From: Pseudomonadota bacterium
Lineage (GTDB): Bacteria > Pseudomonadota > Alphaproteobacteria > Sphingomonadales > Sphingomonadaceae
Length of the DNA: 52,329 nucleotides
Reading direction: 5' to 3'
Assembly: GCA_023424095.1 (NCBI GenBank)
Contig: JAFAEG010000136.1
Span: 1 to 52,329 of the forward strand
The position numbers were made by a program, and so were the translations under genes. This document shows positions 52,274-52,329 of this stretch, one piece after another; position 1 is the first letter of the stretch, and every line of letters starts with the position of its first letter. The notes beneath the pieces were generated by a model. The model searched no databases and was not told the origin of the DNA. It saw only the letters and a program-made list of their open reading frames with translations.

Positions 52274-52306
52274 CGGGGGGGGCCACCCCCCCCCCGGTTG
52301 TTTTTT
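52274..52306 (+). terminator. likely rho-independent terminator after the TonB receptor
   Basis: A G-rich arm and a C-rich arm (52274-52297) can pair around a short CA loop, followed by TTGTTTTTT. It lies 28 bp after the receptor stop, as expected for a terminator. The runs of eight or more G or C right at the contig tip raise the possibility of base-call errors. Confidence 0.55.
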
Positions 52307-52329
52307 GCGGGGGCCCGGGGGGAGCGGGG

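Overview
The window looks like chromosomal DNA of a GC-rich alphaproteobacterium, most likely a sphingomonad. The evidence is a cbb3 oxidase operon next to a haem-type FixL/FixJ pair, a MucR/Ros-type regulator, a DUF3489-DUF2924-recombinase module and a very large Oar-like TonB-dependent receptor. The assignment rests on gene content and style, not on a 16S gene.

Region 1 (1-8085) is ordinary core DNA devoted to low-oxygen respiration. The genes ccoN-ccoO-ccoQ-ccoP (minus strand, ccoP cut by the window edge) encode the high-affinity terminal oxidase. Divergent from them are a tandem SpoIIAA/STAS-like protein, a membrane-anchored FixL oxygen sensor with the haem His and Arg conserved, its overlapping partner FixJ, a small conserved unknown and a tandem universal stress protein. 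This is a sensor plus output unit for microaerobiosis.

Region 2 (about 8.09-48.48 kb) is a composite island of about 40 kb between the usp gene and the 3' end of a tRNA-Thr(UGU) gene. Its left end (8.1-15.1 kb) is one mobile module: a CAGGG repeat region, a small HTH-like protein, a large serine recombinase, two ParB/RepB-like proteins, a ParB-domain DNA methyltransferase and a DUF5681 protein. It ends in a decapitated tyrosine integrase joined to a scrap of a second recombinase. Its right end (45.6-48.3 kb) is the DUF3489-DUF2924-serine recombinase module.

The cargo between these ends is almost entirely genome defence. It holds: a MucR regulator; an unexplained glycine-rich membrane protein with a PUA-like neighbour; an operon of C5 methyltransferase, MvaI/BcnI-like endonuclease and a Mig-type T:G mismatch glycosylase; two further PD-(D/E)XK-like proteins; and a translationally coupled run of a Druantia-III-like pair (DruH-like, DruE-like), a NERD-SF1 helicase and a PGN_0703-type nuclease. 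Beyond that lie an operon of PD-(D/E)XK nuclease, unknown protein and Mrr-like nuclease, an orphan GIY-YIG protein, a Septu pair (ptuB/ptuA), a frameshifted integrase and an IetA/IetS ATPase-subtilase pair. The best candidates for something undescribed are the four-gene Druantia-like cluster (22.5-33.9 kb), the three-gene nuclease operon (34.0-36.4 kb) and the membrane/PUA-like pair (15.8-17.4 kb).

Region 3 (48.48-52.33 kb) returns to core DNA: tRNA-Thr and an Oar-like TonB-dependent receptor, ending in a homopolymer-rich contig tip. No CRISPR array or rRNA was seen.
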